From Acidobacteriota bacterium (GTDB lineage: Bacteria > Acidobacteriota > Vicinamibacteria > Vicinamibacterales > CAVVIG01): 64,000 bases of DNA. This document shows positions 1 through 7,954 of this stretch, piece after piece. Position 1 is the first letter of the stretch, and each line of letters opens with the position of its first letter. Position numbers and translations under genes: made by a program. The stretch is taken from assembly GCA_016195265.1 (NCBI GenBank), contig JACPZW010000069.1, positions 33,151 to 97,150 of the forward strand, given 5' to 3'. Below the pieces are notes generated by a model. The model was not told where the DNA came from. It saw nothing but the letters and a program-made list of their open reading frames with translations, and searched no databases.

Positions 1-474
1 CGCGGAATCGAGCGGCACGACCATCGCGTACTGCCCGCAGCGTTTGAACAGATCGCACTTCACGCAGTCGGTGAAGATCTTCTCGGGCAGCCACGTATGC
101 GGCACGATCGAGAAGCCCATGTGCGTGAAGTAGCCGGGGACGTGCGTGAACGCGCAGAGCTTCTCGAAGCTCTCGCGCCGCGCGCGCCGCCGCAGCTCGT
201 CCACGATCGCCACGCCGACGTGGCCGCCGCGGGCGCTGGCGTCCACGGCCAGCGATCGCACTTCGGCGACGTGCGGGCTAAGCGGCGCCAGCTCGGCGCA
301 GCCGACGATCTTTCTCGCGCGCACCGCGACGACGAACCGGTTGGCGCGCACGGTCAGCTCGCCGAGCGTCCGCGGCAACAGGTGCCCCTCCTCGAGGTTC
401 GCCTGGATCAGCGCGTACAGCTTCTTGGCTTCCGAAGACTCGGCCGTGCGCAACGTGATGCGCGCTGTGCTCAT
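1..474 (-). CDS. argA: N-acetylglutamate synthase, GNAT type (partial, 3' end outside window)
   Basis: Likely acetylates glutamate with acetyl-CoA, the first step of arginine synthesis. The visible ~158 residues form a GNAT fold; the acetyl-CoA loop region reads SLAVDASARGGHVG, and near the end is a Cys cluster (TDCVKCDLFKRC) of the kind seen in stand-alone short NAG synthases. The ATG overlaps the argD stop as ATGA, so it is translationally coupled as the last visible gene of argC-argB-argD-argA. The C-terminus lies beyond base 1. The specific substrate is inferred from the operon; another GNAT activity cannot be excluded from sequence alone. Confidence 0.8.
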   Translation of the reverse strand, partial: MSTARITLRTAESSEAKKLYALIQANLEEGHLLPRTLGELTVRANRFVVAVRARKIVGCAELAPLSPHVAEVRSLAVDASARGGHVGVAIVDELRRRARRESFEKLCAFTHVPGYFTHMGFSIVPHTWLPEKIFTDCVKCDLFKRCGQYAMVVPLDSA

Positions 475-1676
475 GTCCGGGCTCCGACGACGTCGAGGGC
501 CGCGTCGAGTCTGCTGAGGCCTTCATCGGCCTCGGCGTCCGTGATGACGAGCGGGGGCAGCAGGCGGACCACGGTCTCCGCCGTCCGGTTGACGATGACG
601 CCCTCGGCGAGGCCGGCGGGCACGACGGCCGCGGCGTCGCGGTTCAGCTCGACGCCCCACATCAGTCCTGAGCCTCGTACCTCTTTGACAATCTTGTGCT
701 TCACGGCCATGGCGCCGAGCCGCGCCTTGAACACGGCGCCGACCTTCTTCACGTTCTCGGCGGCGCCGCGATCGAAGATCTCGCCGAGCACGAACAGCGC
801 CGCGCGGCACGCGAGCAGGTTGCCGCCGTATGTCGTCCCGTGGTCGCCGTACTTGATTGTGTCAGCCACTTCCTGACTGATGAGCGCCGCGCCGATCGGC
901 ACGCCGCCGCCGAGCGCCTTGCCGACCGACACCAGATGCGGCTTCAGGCCGAGCGCCTGGAAATGAAACGGCCAGCCGGTCCGTCCGAGCCCGCTCTGAA
1001 TTTCGTCCGCGATGAACAGCGCGCCCGTTTTCGCGCACGCGTCCTTGATCGCAGCCGCGAACACCGGCGTCAGCGGCTTGATGCCGCCTTCGCCCAGCAC
1101 CGACTCGGCGATGATGGCGGCGGTTGACGAGGACACCGCGGCGGCCAGCGCCGCCGGGTCGTTCGTCTTCACGAACTTCACGGTCGGGAGCAGCGGCTCG
1201 AACGGCTCGCGGTAGTGCGGATCCGACGTCACCGACAGCGAGCCGAACGTGCGCCCGTGGAACGATTCGTCGAGCGCGATGAACTCGCTCCGCGGCGCGC
1301 CCTGGGTAAACCAGAAGCGGCGCGCGAATTTCAGACAGGCTTCGACGGCTTCAGTGCCGCTGTTGCAGAAGAACGCGCGGGGCAGGCCGGACAGCGTCGC
1401 CAATCGCTCGGCGAGCTCGCCCTGCAGCGGGTGATAGAAAAGGTTCGACGTGTGGATCAGCGTCTGCGCCTGATCGGCGATCGCGCGCGCGAGCCCCGGA
1501 TGCGCGTGCCCGATCGCGGCGACGCCGATGCCGGACAGCAAATCGATGTACTCGCGGCCGTCGGCGTCGAACAGGCGCACGCCCTGGCCGCGGACCAGCG
1601 TCACCGGATTGCGTTTGTAGGTCTGAAGCACGTGCCGCGCTTCCCGCGCGACGATGTCATCCACTGCGACAGTCAT
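471..1676 (-). CDS. argD: acetylornithine aminotransferase
   Basis: PLP-dependent class III aminotransferase of 401 residues, the usual length. It converts N-acetylglutamate semialdehyde to N-acetylornithine. Visible landmarks are the N-terminal substrate loop (DLLSGIGVAAIGHAHP), the cofactor-binding IADEIQSGLGRTG segment with its Asp, and the Schiff-base lysine in SVGKALGGG. It lies downstream of argB, separated by about 47 bases that hold a palindromic repeat, and overlaps the argA start by 4 bases. Some family members also act on succinyl-diaminopimelate; the arginine context favours ArgD. Confidence 0.95.
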   Translation of the reverse strand: MTVAVDDIVAREARHVLQTYKRNPVTLVRGQGVRLFDADGREYIDLLSGIGVAAIGHAHPGLARAIADQAQTLIHTSNLFYHPLQGELAERLATLSGLPRAFFCNSGTEAVEACLKFARRFWFTQGAPRSEFIALDESFHGRTFGSLSVTSDPHYREPFEPLLPTVKFVKTNDPAALAAAVSSSTAAIIAESVLGEGGIKPLTPVFAAAIKDACAKTGALFIADEIQSGLGRTGWPFHFQALGLKPHLVSVGKALGGGVPIGAALISQEVADTIKYGDHGTTYGGNLLACRAALFVLGEIFDRGAAENVKKVGAVFKARLGAMAVKHKIVKEVRGSGLMWGVELNRDAAAVVPAGLAEGVIVNRTAETVVRLLPPLVITDAEADEGLSRLDAALDVVGART

Positions 1677-1716
1677 AGTCTGTGCCCCGTCATCGACCCT
1701 GTCAGGATCGCGTTCT

Positions 1717-1737
1717 GGCGGGCCTAAAAGGCCCGCC
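1717..1737. repeat. REP-type palindrome that supplies the argB stop codon
   Basis: Perfect 8-base arms GGCGGGCC (1717-1724) and GGCCCGCC (1730-1737) around a TAAAA loop. On the minus strand the element encodes the last argB residues (Gly-Arg-Ala-Phe) and its TAG stop. The same design recurs at 43609-43630 and 62578-62599, so it belongs to a dispersed family. It could act as a transcript-end or mRNA-stability hairpin, but there is no T-tract. Confidence 0.8.
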
Positions 1738-2587
1738 CTGCAACTGCCACTAATCTCGTCGCGGCGGCCGGCGCGGGACTGTCCGCCGCCGACTCAAGCG
1801 CCGCGCGATCCCGTCCGTCCACGATCACCACGTCATCCACGCCGTTCGCCAGCGCGTGCTCGCACGCGCGCAGCTTCGCGATCATGCCGGCCGTCGCCGT
1901 CCCGTCGTTCACCAGCCGGGCGATCGCGTCCGAGCCGAGTGTCGGCAGCGTCGCGCCGCCGGTATCCAGCACGCCCGGTGTCGTGCCGGCGATCACGAGC
2001 CGCCGCGCGCCGAGCTTCGCGGCGAGATGCCCGGCGAACGTGTCGGCGTTCACGTTGAACAGCCGTCCGTCGCGCCCGGCGCCGATGCACGCCAGGACCG
2101 GAACGAAGCCGTCGCGCGTCAGCGCCTGCAGCACGCGCATGTCAGCGGCCGCATCGGGCACGCCGACGCATCCGAGGTCCACGACGCGGCCGTCCACCGC
2201 CGTGTGAGGCGGCGCAGGCACCGACAGACCGCACGACGCGTCCGCCCCCGTCAATCCAACCGCTTTGACGCCCGCCGTGTTCAGTGCGGCGACGAAGCGC
2301 GTGTTCACCGCGCCGGCCAGCACCGAGACGACGACGTCGAGCGTCGCTTCATCGGTAATCCGCAGGCCATCGACCTGGCGCTTCTCGATGCCGGCGAGGT
2401 TCAGTGCGGCGTCGATTTCCTTGCCGCCGCCGTGGACTATTACTAAAGGCGCGTGGGGCCCCGCCCCCACGCGGGACCAACGACCGTTGGACGTGATGGC
2501 CGCGATGCCCGAGACGACGGCCGCCAGGCGCGCGCGATCCTCGAGGAGCTCGCCGCCGAATTTCAGGACCAGTGGCCGATCAGGCAT
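1724..2587 (-). CDS. argB: acetylglutamate kinase
   Basis: Amino-acid kinase family, ~287 residues. It phosphorylates N-acetylglutamate in the second step of arginine synthesis. It begins with the phosphate-binding stretch LVLKFGGELL, has the glycine-rich VIVHGGGKEID loop, the substrate-binding FNVNADTFAGHLA segment and a C-terminal GTATAGMIAKL stretch. I chose the ATG at 2587; a GTG at 2605 in frame would add six residues made by a GTGGCC repeat. The C-terminal residues and stop are encoded by a palindromic repeat. No inhibitory N-terminal helix extension is visible, so arginine feedback inhibition is uncertain. Confidence 0.93.
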   Translation of the reverse strand: MPDRPLVLKFGGELLEDRARLAAVVSGIAAITSNGRWSRVGAGPHAPLVIVHGGGKEIDAALNLAGIEKRQVDGLRITDEATLDVVVSVLAGAVNTRFVAALNTAGVKAVGLTGADASCGLSVPAPPHTAVDGRVVDLGCVGVPDAAADMRVLQALTRDGFVPVLACIGAGRDGRLFNVNADTFAGHLAAKLGARRLVIAGTTPGVLDTGGATLPTLGSDAIARLVNDGTATAGMIAKLRACEHALANGVDDVVIVDGRDRAALESAADSPAPAAATRLVAVAGRAF

Positions 2588-2611
2588 CGTCACGGCCACG
2601 GCCACGTACTA

Positions 2612-2679
2612 AACCACAGAGGACACGGAGGATGGGTTTGTACTTCTTTCCCTCCGTGTCCTCTGTGTCCTCCGTGGTT
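2612..2679. repeat. intergenic ladder repeat, 9-base units, inverted arms
   Basis: The element fills the argC-argB junction. The left arm is built of CCACAGAGG/ACACGGAGG units (2614-2631) and the right arm is the reverse complement type, CCTCCGTGT/CCTCTGTGT/CCTCCGTGG (2651-2677). The outermost bases are AACCAC and GTGGTT. A close relative lies at 41625-41713 and a half copy at 47710-47729. Confidence 0.85.
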
Positions 2680-2693
2680 ATTCTCTTCGTCCG

Positions 2694-3746
2694 TCACAGC
2701 AACGCCGTCCGTTCGTCGATTCCGAGCATCACGTTCATGTTCTGCACGGCCTGCCCGGACGCGCCCTTCAGCAGGTTGTCGATCACCGACACGAGAATCG
2801 CGCGGCCCGACGGATCCACGCGCCAGCCGATGTCGCAGAAGTTCGTGTGCGCGACGTGCTTGATCTCGGGCAGCGACGTCCCGACGAGCCGGACGAATGT
2901 CGCGCCGGCGTACGCCTGCTCGAGGACGTCGCCCAACGCTTCTTCAGTCGTGCCTGCCGGCACGCGAATGTAGATGGTCGAGAGAATGCCCCGGTCGAGC
3001 GGCACCAGGTGCGGCGTGAACGTCACGGTCCGGCCGACGCCTTGTTCGATTTCCGCGCCGTGCCTGTGGCTGAAGACGCCGTAGGCCGACATGCTGCCGT
3101 GAATCTCGGAGAAGTGCGTGCGCTCGGACGGCGTCTTGCCCGCGCCCGACACGCCGGACTTGGCGTCCACGATGATGTCGGCGTCCGGCAGCACGAGGCC
3201 GGCCACGGCCAGGGGCGCGAGCGCCAGCAGCGTGGCCGTCGGATAGCAGCCGGGATTGGCGACGAGCTGGGCCCGCGCGACCGCGCCGCGCTCCCGTTCA
3301 GTCAGGCCGTATGCAACGCCGGAGGGCCGCGCGTGCGTATCCGGATACCACCGGGCGCGGACGCCCTCGTCGCGCAGGCGGAAGGCGCCGGACAGATCGA
3401 TGACGCGGACGCCCGCGTCCACCAGCTTGGGCGCGAGCTCGGCGGCGGCGGCGTCGGGCAGCGCGAGGAACACGACGTCGGCCTCGCTGGCGAGCGTATC
3501 GGGGGACAGCGGCGTGATGGTGCCGTCCCAGAGGCGCGTCAGGCCCGGCAGCCGTCGAGAGGAGGCGCCGGTCTGGCCCGAGGACATGGCGGCGCCGAGC
3601 GCGACCGCAGGGTGGCGCGACAGCAGCCGCAGCAGCTCCTGGCCTGTGTAGCCGGTGGCCCCGGCGACGGCGACGCGGGCCACTGGGCGGTCATTGTTTC
3701 CAGGTGCGCCCGGAGAATTCGTCAGCGGCTGCGCGACAGTATGCAT
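2694..3746 (-). CDS. argC: N-acetyl-gamma-glutamyl-phosphate reductase
   Basis: NADPH-dependent reductase of the third arginine step, ~330-350 residues. The Rossmann motif is VAVAGATGYTGQELLRLL, and the catalytic cysteine sits in LVANPGCYPTATLLAL. The first gene of the leftward arg operon, divergent from argR. The ATG at 3746 lies only 11 bases from a good -10 hexamer, implying an almost leaderless message; an in-frame GTG at 3683, just before the Rossmann motif, would give a more usual N-terminus. I keep the longer form with that caveat. Confidence 0.93.
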   Translation of the reverse strand: MHTVAQPLTNSPGAPGNNDRPVARVAVAGATGYTGQELLRLLSRHPAVALGAAMSSGQTGASSRRLPGLTRLWDGTITPLSPDTLASEADVVFLALPDAAAAELAPKLVDAGVRVIDLSGAFRLRDEGVRARWYPDTHARPSGVAYGLTERERGAVARAQLVANPGCYPTATLLALAPLAVAGLVLPDADIIVDAKSGVSGAGKTPSERTHFSEIHGSMSAYGVFSHRHGAEIEQGVGRTVTFTPHLVPLDRGILSTIYIRVPAGTTEEALGDVLEQAYAGATFVRLVGTSLPEIKHVAHTNFCDIGWRVDPSGRAILVSVIDNLLKGASGQAVQNMNVMLGIDERTALL

Positions 3747-3757
3747 CGGAAAGAATA

Positions 3758-3786
3758 CTTATACACCCTCTGTGCTGCTAATTCAA
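3758..3786 (-). promoter_or_regulatory. sigma-70-type promoter for argC operon
   Basis: On the minus strand a TTGAAT -35 (3781-3786) and TATAAG -10 (3758-3763) are separated by exactly 17 bases, in an AT-rich island unlike the surrounding DNA. Its position directly before argC, divergent from argR, fits a repressor-controlled arginine promoter. Confidence 0.65.
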
Positions 3787-3796
3787 TAAGAATCGA

Positions 3797-3810
3797 TGCA
3801 TAATCATGTA
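3797..3810. promoter_or_regulatory. candidate ArgR operator (ARG box)
   Basis: Imperfect palindrome TGCAT-AATC-ATGTA beside the argC -35. It resembles known ARG-box half sites (TGnAT...ATnCA). ArgR is encoded immediately to the right, so autoregulation and control of argC are plausible. Assignment rests on one short match and context. Confidence 0.35.
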
Positions 3811-3852
3811 CGGCCTCCTCTGAAACAGTGTATTCTAAGTGCCTTCCACGCC

Positions 3853-4305
3853 ATGAAAGCGCGCCGTCAATCCGTCATCCTCGACCTCGTGGACCGCGAA
3901 GCGCTCCACAGCCAGGAGGAGCTGCGCCAGCGGCTGCACCAGAAGGGCTTCGACGCCACGCAGGCGACTATTTCGCGCGACATCACCGAGCTCGGGCTCG
4001 TCAAGCGCTCGGGTGACGGCGCCTACCAGCGCGCCGGCGTCGAGGCGCCCGACCCGGAGACCGCGCTGACCGCGCTCGAGCGCGCCGCGGCCGACTTCCT
4101 CCGCAGCGTGGACCGCGTCCAGCAGCTCGTCGTCATCCGGACGGGCCGGGGGCAGGCGCAGGTGCTGGCGGAAGCGCTCGACCGGGCGCGGCTGGCCGAG
4201 GCCGTGGGCACGATCGCGGGCGACGACACGATTCTGGTCGTCGCGCGAGGCGCCCGCGCCGCCACCGCGCTCGTCAAACGGCTCCGCGAGTACTCGACGG
4301 AATAA
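3853..4305 (+). CDS. argR: arginine repressor
   Basis: About 150 residues, the normal ArgR length. The N-terminal winged helix carries HSQEELRQRLHQKGFDATQA followed by TISRDITELGLVK, the classic ArgR recognition helix. The C-terminal half (from ~residue 75) is the arginine-binding hexamerisation domain with the GTIAGDDTILVVA motif. I chose the ATG at 3853 because family members begin just before the helix; an in-frame ATG at 3796 lies in the promoter region. It heads argR-argG-argH and diverges from argC, so it probably controls both sides. Confidence 0.92.
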   Translation: MKARRQSVILDLVDREALHSQEELRQRLHQKGFDATQATISRDITELGLVKRSGDGAYQRAGVEAPDPETALTALERAAADFLRSVDRVQQLVVIRTGRGQAQVLAEALDRARLAEAVGTIAGDDTILVVARGARAATALVKRLREYSTE

Positions 4306-4336
4306 CGGAATGCCTGGAATGACCAAGAGAGGGAGC

Positions 4337-5557
4337 ATGGAGCGCATCGTCGTCGCCTACTCGGGCGGCCTGGACACTTCGGTGGCCGTGCCGTGGCTCG
4401 CCGAGCGCTACGGCGCCGAAATCGTCACCGTGACGATGGACCTGGGGCAGGGCGCCGAGCTCGAGGAGGTGCGCGACCGCGCGCTGACGTCAGGCGCCAT
4501 CCGCGCCCACGTGCTGGACGTGCGCGAAGAGTTCGCGCGCGACTTCGTCCTGCGCGCGCTCAAGGCCGACGCGCTGTACGAGGACAAGTATCCGCTGGCG
4601 ACCGCGCTGGCGCGGCCGCTGATCGCGCAGAAGCTGATCGAGATTGCCGAAATCGAGCAGGCCACCGCCGTCGCGCACGGCTGCAGCGGCAAGGGCAACG
4701 ACCAGGTCCGCCTCGAGGTCACCGCGCGAGCGCTGAACTCCAGCATCCGCATCATCGCGCCGGCACGCGAGTGGGGGATGACGCGCGGCGAGGAGATGGA
4801 GTACGCCCGCCAGCGCAACGTGCCAGTGCCGGCCACGGTCGAGAGCCCGTACAGCACGGACTTCAACCTGTGGGGCCGCGCGGTGGACTGCGGCGCGCTC
4901 GAAGATCCCTGGCACGAGCCGCCCGAGGACATCTACACGCTGACGAAATCGCCGCGCGAGTGCCCGGACGAACCCGCGTACGTCGAAATTTCCTTCGAGC
5001 GCGGCGTGCCGACCGCCATCAACGGCGTGGCGATGCCGATGCTGGATCTGCTCGCCAGCTTGGGCACGATCGCCGGCGCGAACGGCGTCGGCCGCATCGA
5101 CCTGATTGAGAACCGCCTCGTGGGCATCAAGTCCCGCGAAGTCTACGAGGCGCCGGCGGCAGTCGTGCTGCACGCGGCGCACGAGGAACTGCAGCGGCTG
5201 GTGACGACGGCGGATCTCGACCGCTTGTGCCGCGACATCAGCCAGAAATACGCGGACCTCGTCTACAACGGTCTCTGGTTTACGCCGACGCGCGAGGCGA
5301 TGGACGCCTTCGTGGACAAGGTGCAGGAGCGCGTGACGGGAGTCATTCGCCTGAAGCTCTTCAAAGGTGACTGCCGGATCGTCGGACGCAAATCGCCGTT
5401 CGGGCTCTACGACCAGTCGCTCGCGACGCACGATGCCGGCGACATGTTCGATCACGCCGCGACGGCCGGGTTCATCAAGATCTGGGGCCTGCCGGTCGAG
5501 AGCACCGCCAAGAAAGCACCCAGGAAGCGGAAGTCGTTAGTCGTGAGTCAACGATGA
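4337..5557 (+). CDS. argG: argininosuccinate synthase
   Basis: ATP-dependent ligation of citrulline and aspartate. About 406 residues. The PP-loop SGGLDTS is at residues 9-15, and the citrulline/aspartate binding regions AHGCSGKGNDQVR and EWGMTRGEEMEYA are intact. The ATG at 4337 is preferred over 4310 because a purine-rich GAGAGGGAG site sits just upstream. It follows argR by 31 bases. The C-terminus has a basic tail (KKAPRKRKS) that runs into a repeat-rich junction. Confidence 0.95.
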   Translation: MERIVVAYSGGLDTSVAVPWLAERYGAEIVTVTMDLGQGAELEEVRDRALTSGAIRAHVLDVREEFARDFVLRALKADALYEDKYPLATALARPLIAQKLIEIAEIEQATAVAHGCSGKGNDQVRLEVTARALNSSIRIIAPAREWGMTRGEEMEYARQRNVPVPATVESPYSTDFNLWGRAVDCGALEDPWHEPPEDIYTLTKSPRECPDEPAYVEISFERGVPTAINGVAMPMLDLLASLGTIAGANGVGRIDLIENRLVGIKSREVYEAPAAVVLHAAHEELQRLVTTADLDRLCRDISQKYADLVYNGLWFTPTREAMDAFVDKVQERVTGVIRLKLFKGDCRIVGRKSPFGLYDQSLATHDAGDMFDHAATAGFIKIWGLPVESTAKKAPRKRKSLVVSQR

Positions 5558-5666
5558 CCAGCCACCAGCCACCCGGCCTCCGCTCGTCGACAATGCCAGC
5601 GAGCTGCGGCCAGGCTCGCCGAAGCGCCGGAGGCGCGAAGACGGCAGCCACCAGCCACCCGCGATC
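5548..5666 (+). repeat. CCAGCCACC ladder flanking a GC-rich hairpin
   Basis: The argG-argH gap is filled by ACCAGCCACC units at both ends (about 5554-5570 and 5643-5663) around a segment containing the hairpin GCGCCGGAGGCGC. The second array stops a few bases before the argH ATG, leaving no Shine-Dalgarno sequence. CCAGCCACC units recur at 59630-59655, and related units at 61725-61808. Confidence 0.7.
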
Positions 5667-7064
5667 ATGACCAAGGACCAACAACCAACGACCACGCTCT
5701 GGTCTGGAAGATTCGACACGGCGCCCGATGCGGCGGCCTTTGAATTTGGCGCGTCGTTCCGGTTCGATCGCCGGCTGTTCGAGGACGACGTCACGGGAAG
5801 CCTGGCGTGGGCGCGGGCGCTGGCGAAGGCGGGGGCGTTGTCGGCCGACGAGGCGCGGCAGATCGCCGGCGCGCTGACGGCGATGCTCGAGCGCGGCCGC
5901 GCCGAGGCGTCGTTCATCGACGGGCCCGACGAGGACGTCCACAGCTTCGTCGAGCGCCTGCTCGTCGAAAAGCTCGGCGACGCCGGCCGCCGTCTCCACA
6001 CCGGCCGCTCGCGCAACGAACAAGTCTCGCTGGACCTTCGCCTGTACCTGCGGCGGCGCACTCCCGCGCTGCAACGCGCCGTCGCCGGCGTCGTCGATGC
6101 GCTTGCGGCCCAGGCCGCCGCGGCGGGCGACGCGCTGATGCCGTCGTTCACGCACTTCCGCCCGGCGCAGCCCGTGCTCGTCGCGCACTTCTTTCTCTCG
6201 CACGCCGCGCCGCTGCGCCGCGATTTCGCGCGCCTCGCGGCCGCACGCGACGAAGCCGATGCGCTGCCGCTCGGCTCCGGCGCGATCGCCGGCACGGCCT
6301 ACGCCATCGACGTCAACGCGCTCGCCGCCGACCTCGGCTTCGCGCGCATCGTCGACAACAGCATGGACGCCTCGTCCGATCGCGACTTCGCGGCGACGTT
6401 TCTCTATGCCTGCGCGATGACGATGGTGCACCTCAGCCGAATGGCGGAGGACTTCATCATTTTCTGCGGCGACGAGCACCGGTTCTTCGAGCTGTCCGAC
6501 GCGCTCAGCACCGGCAGCAGCATGATGCCGCAGAAGAAGAACCCCGACCCGCTCGAGCTCGTGCGCGGCAAGGCGGGCCGCGCGATCGGCCATCTCATGG
6601 CCCTGCTGACGACCATCAAAGGCCTGCCGACGGGCTACAACAAGGATCTGCAGGAAGACAAGGAAGCTGTGTTCGGCGCGGAAGATACGCTCGCCGGCTG
6701 CCTCGCCGTCGTGCGTTCCGTGGTCAACGGCCTGACGCTCAATCGGGCCGCGACGGCGTCGGCGGCATCGGGCCTGTTGCTCGCGACCGACGTCGCGGAT
6801 TATCTCGTCGGCCGCGGCGTGCCGTTCCGCCGGGCGCACGAGATCGTCGGCGCGCTCGTCCGCACGCTGCACCAAGCGGGGCGGGACTTCGAATCGATGA
6901 CGTTCGACGAGTGGCGCGCGGCGAGCGAGCTGTTCGAGCCGGACGTGGTCGCGCGCGTCCGGCCCGGCGCGTCCGTGGAGGCCAAGCGGACCCCGCAGTC
7001 GACCGCGCCCGGGGCCGTGGCGGCGCGTCTGGCCGACGTCCGCCAGTGGCTCGCATCGCTCTAG
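5667..7064 (+). CDS. argH: argininosuccinate lyase
   Basis: Fumarase/aspartase superfamily, 465 residues. It cleaves argininosuccinate to arginine and fumarate. The family signature GSSMMPQKKNPDP lies near residues 283-295; LHTGRSRNEQ and the catalytic-His segment FTHFRPAQP are present. It ends the argR-argG-argH unit. The junction before it carries ladder repeats, and no ribosome binding site is visible ahead of its ATG. Confidence 0.96.
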   Translation: MTKDQQPTTTLWSGRFDTAPDAAAFEFGASFRFDRRLFEDDVTGSLAWARALAKAGALSADEARQIAGALTAMLERGRAEASFIDGPDEDVHSFVERLLVEKLGDAGRRLHTGRSRNEQVSLDLRLYLRRRTPALQRAVAGVVDALAAQAAAAGDALMPSFTHFRPAQPVLVAHFFLSHAAPLRRDFARLAAARDEADALPLGSGAIAGTAYAIDVNALAADLGFARIVDNSMDASSDRDFAATFLYACAMTMVHLSRMAEDFIIFCGDEHRFFELSDALSTGSSMMPQKKNPDPLELVRGKAGRAIGHLMALLTTIKGLPTGYNKDLQEDKEAVFGAEDTLAGCLAVVRSVVNGLTLNRAATASAASGLLLATDVADYLVGRGVPFRRAHEIVGALVRTLHQAGRDFESMTFDEWRAASELFEPDVVARVRPGASVEAKRTPQSTAPGAVAARLADVRQWLASL

Positions 7065-7072
7065 CGCCGGTG

Positions 7073-7102
7073 TTGCCAGGCGAAAACCAGCTCTGCTAAG
7101 AT
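7073..7102 (+). promoter_or_regulatory. promoter for the RGG-tailed protein gene
   Basis: TTGCCA (7073-7078) and TAAGAT (7097-7102) are spaced 18 bases apart, and the -10 is extended by TGC. It lies just after the argH stop and about 60 bases before the ATG at 7166. Confidence 0.55.
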
Positions 7103-7165
7103 GGCGCTCGCCTTTCGCAATTTCTTTCCCACGCAGCGTTGTGTTCGGGAGCCCCTGGAGCGTTG

Positions 7166-7873
7166 ATGCAACAGCGCCAGCCTCGCCTTGGTGACGTTCT
7201 GGACGACTACTGCCCGCGCGAGCGGCGCCTGACCAATCACGCCGTCGTGGCGATGATCGGGGACGAGGTCAAGCAGACCCGCTGCACGGCGTGCGACGCC
7301 GAACACGAGTACAAACATGCCAAGGTGCCGCGCCAGCGGCGGAAGACGGAGACGCCGGCCGCGCTCTACGCGCAGGTACTGGCGAGCGGGCCGAAGAAGG
7401 TGACCCACGACGTCGCGACGCCTGGGCCCGCTCCCGTCGAGGACGCGCCCGTGACCGATGAATTGAATGACGATGCGCTCGAGTTGGAGACGGCGATCGC
7501 GGCAAGCCGCCCCGAGCCGGCCGACGCGGATGCCGCGATCGATCGCCAAGAAGAAGAAGACGGTCCGGTGCACCGGCCGCTGATTCGCGCGTCGCTCCCG
7601 AAGATCGAAGGACAGCAGCCGCCGTCGCGGCCGATTCCTGAATTCACCGTTCGTCAGCCGGGCGGGCGTCAGAACCGCTTCCGTCCGCGGCATCAGCGGG
7701 GCGGCGGACAGCAGGGGCAGTACGGCCAGCGCTTCTCGGGCGATCGCTCGAACGGCAACAGCTTCGGTCATCGTGGCGGCGGCATGCGCCCGGGCGGCGG
7801 CCGCCCACCGCAAGGCCACATGTCCTCGCGCCCTCCGCGTCACGGCAGCGGAGGACCTAAGAGATCAAAGTGA
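7166..7873 (+). CDS. CxxC protein with Arg/Gly/Gln-rich RGG-like tail, function unknown
   Basis: About 235 residues. The N-terminal ~50 residues include a potential metal knuckle (RCTACDAEHEYKH) and a conserved-looking LGDVLDDYCPRERRLTNHAVVAMI stretch. The middle is acidic and low in complexity. The last ~70 residues are very rich in Arg, Gly, Gln and Pro with RGG/GGG repeats, the composition of single-stranded RNA or DNA binding tails. I do not recognise a named family. The ATG at 7166 follows a GGAG site. Stand-alone with its own promoter; downstream of argH and upstream of fabI, whose products do not suggest a role. An RNA-binding function is inference from composition. Confidence 0.75.
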   Translation: MQQRQPRLGDVLDDYCPRERRLTNHAVVAMIGDEVKQTRCTACDAEHEYKHAKVPRQRRKTETPAALYAQVLASGPKKVTHDVATPGPAPVEDAPVTDELNDDALELETAIAASRPEPADADAAIDRQEEEDGPVHRPLIRASLPKIEGQQPPSRPIPEFTVRQPGGRQNRFRPRHQRGGGQQGQYGQRFSGDRSNGNSFGHRGGGMRPGGGRPPQGHMSSRPPRHGSGGPKRSK

Positions 7874-7948
7874 AAAGTTAAAAGTGAAAAGATAAAAGTT
7901 CGGACCTCCCTCCTCACTTTTCAGTTTTCACTTTTCAGTTTTAACTTT
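7871..7948. repeat. GAAAAGT/ACTTTTC ladder repeat
   Basis: Left arm of GTGAAAAGTTAAAA-type units (7871-7901) and right arm of CACTTTTCAGTTTT-type units (7913-7948), nearly reverse complements around a short centre. It ends 6 bases before fabI. The same unit type is used at 9713-9811, 34688-34760, 57832-57913 and 61176-61215. Confidence 0.85.
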
Positions 7949-7954
7949 ACTTCC

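Noticed and set aside
5475..6875. Long open frames antisense to argH, also antisense to argG, hscA, iscS and others (for example 41765-43288)
   Set aside because: They are rich in Arg/Ala/Gly/His as expected of the reverse strand of GC-rich genes, show no domain, and lie opposite clear known genes.
7871..7948. Ladder elements as CRISPR arrays
   Set aside because: Units are 7-12 bases and inverted within each element; there are no unique spacers of 30 bases or any cas gene.
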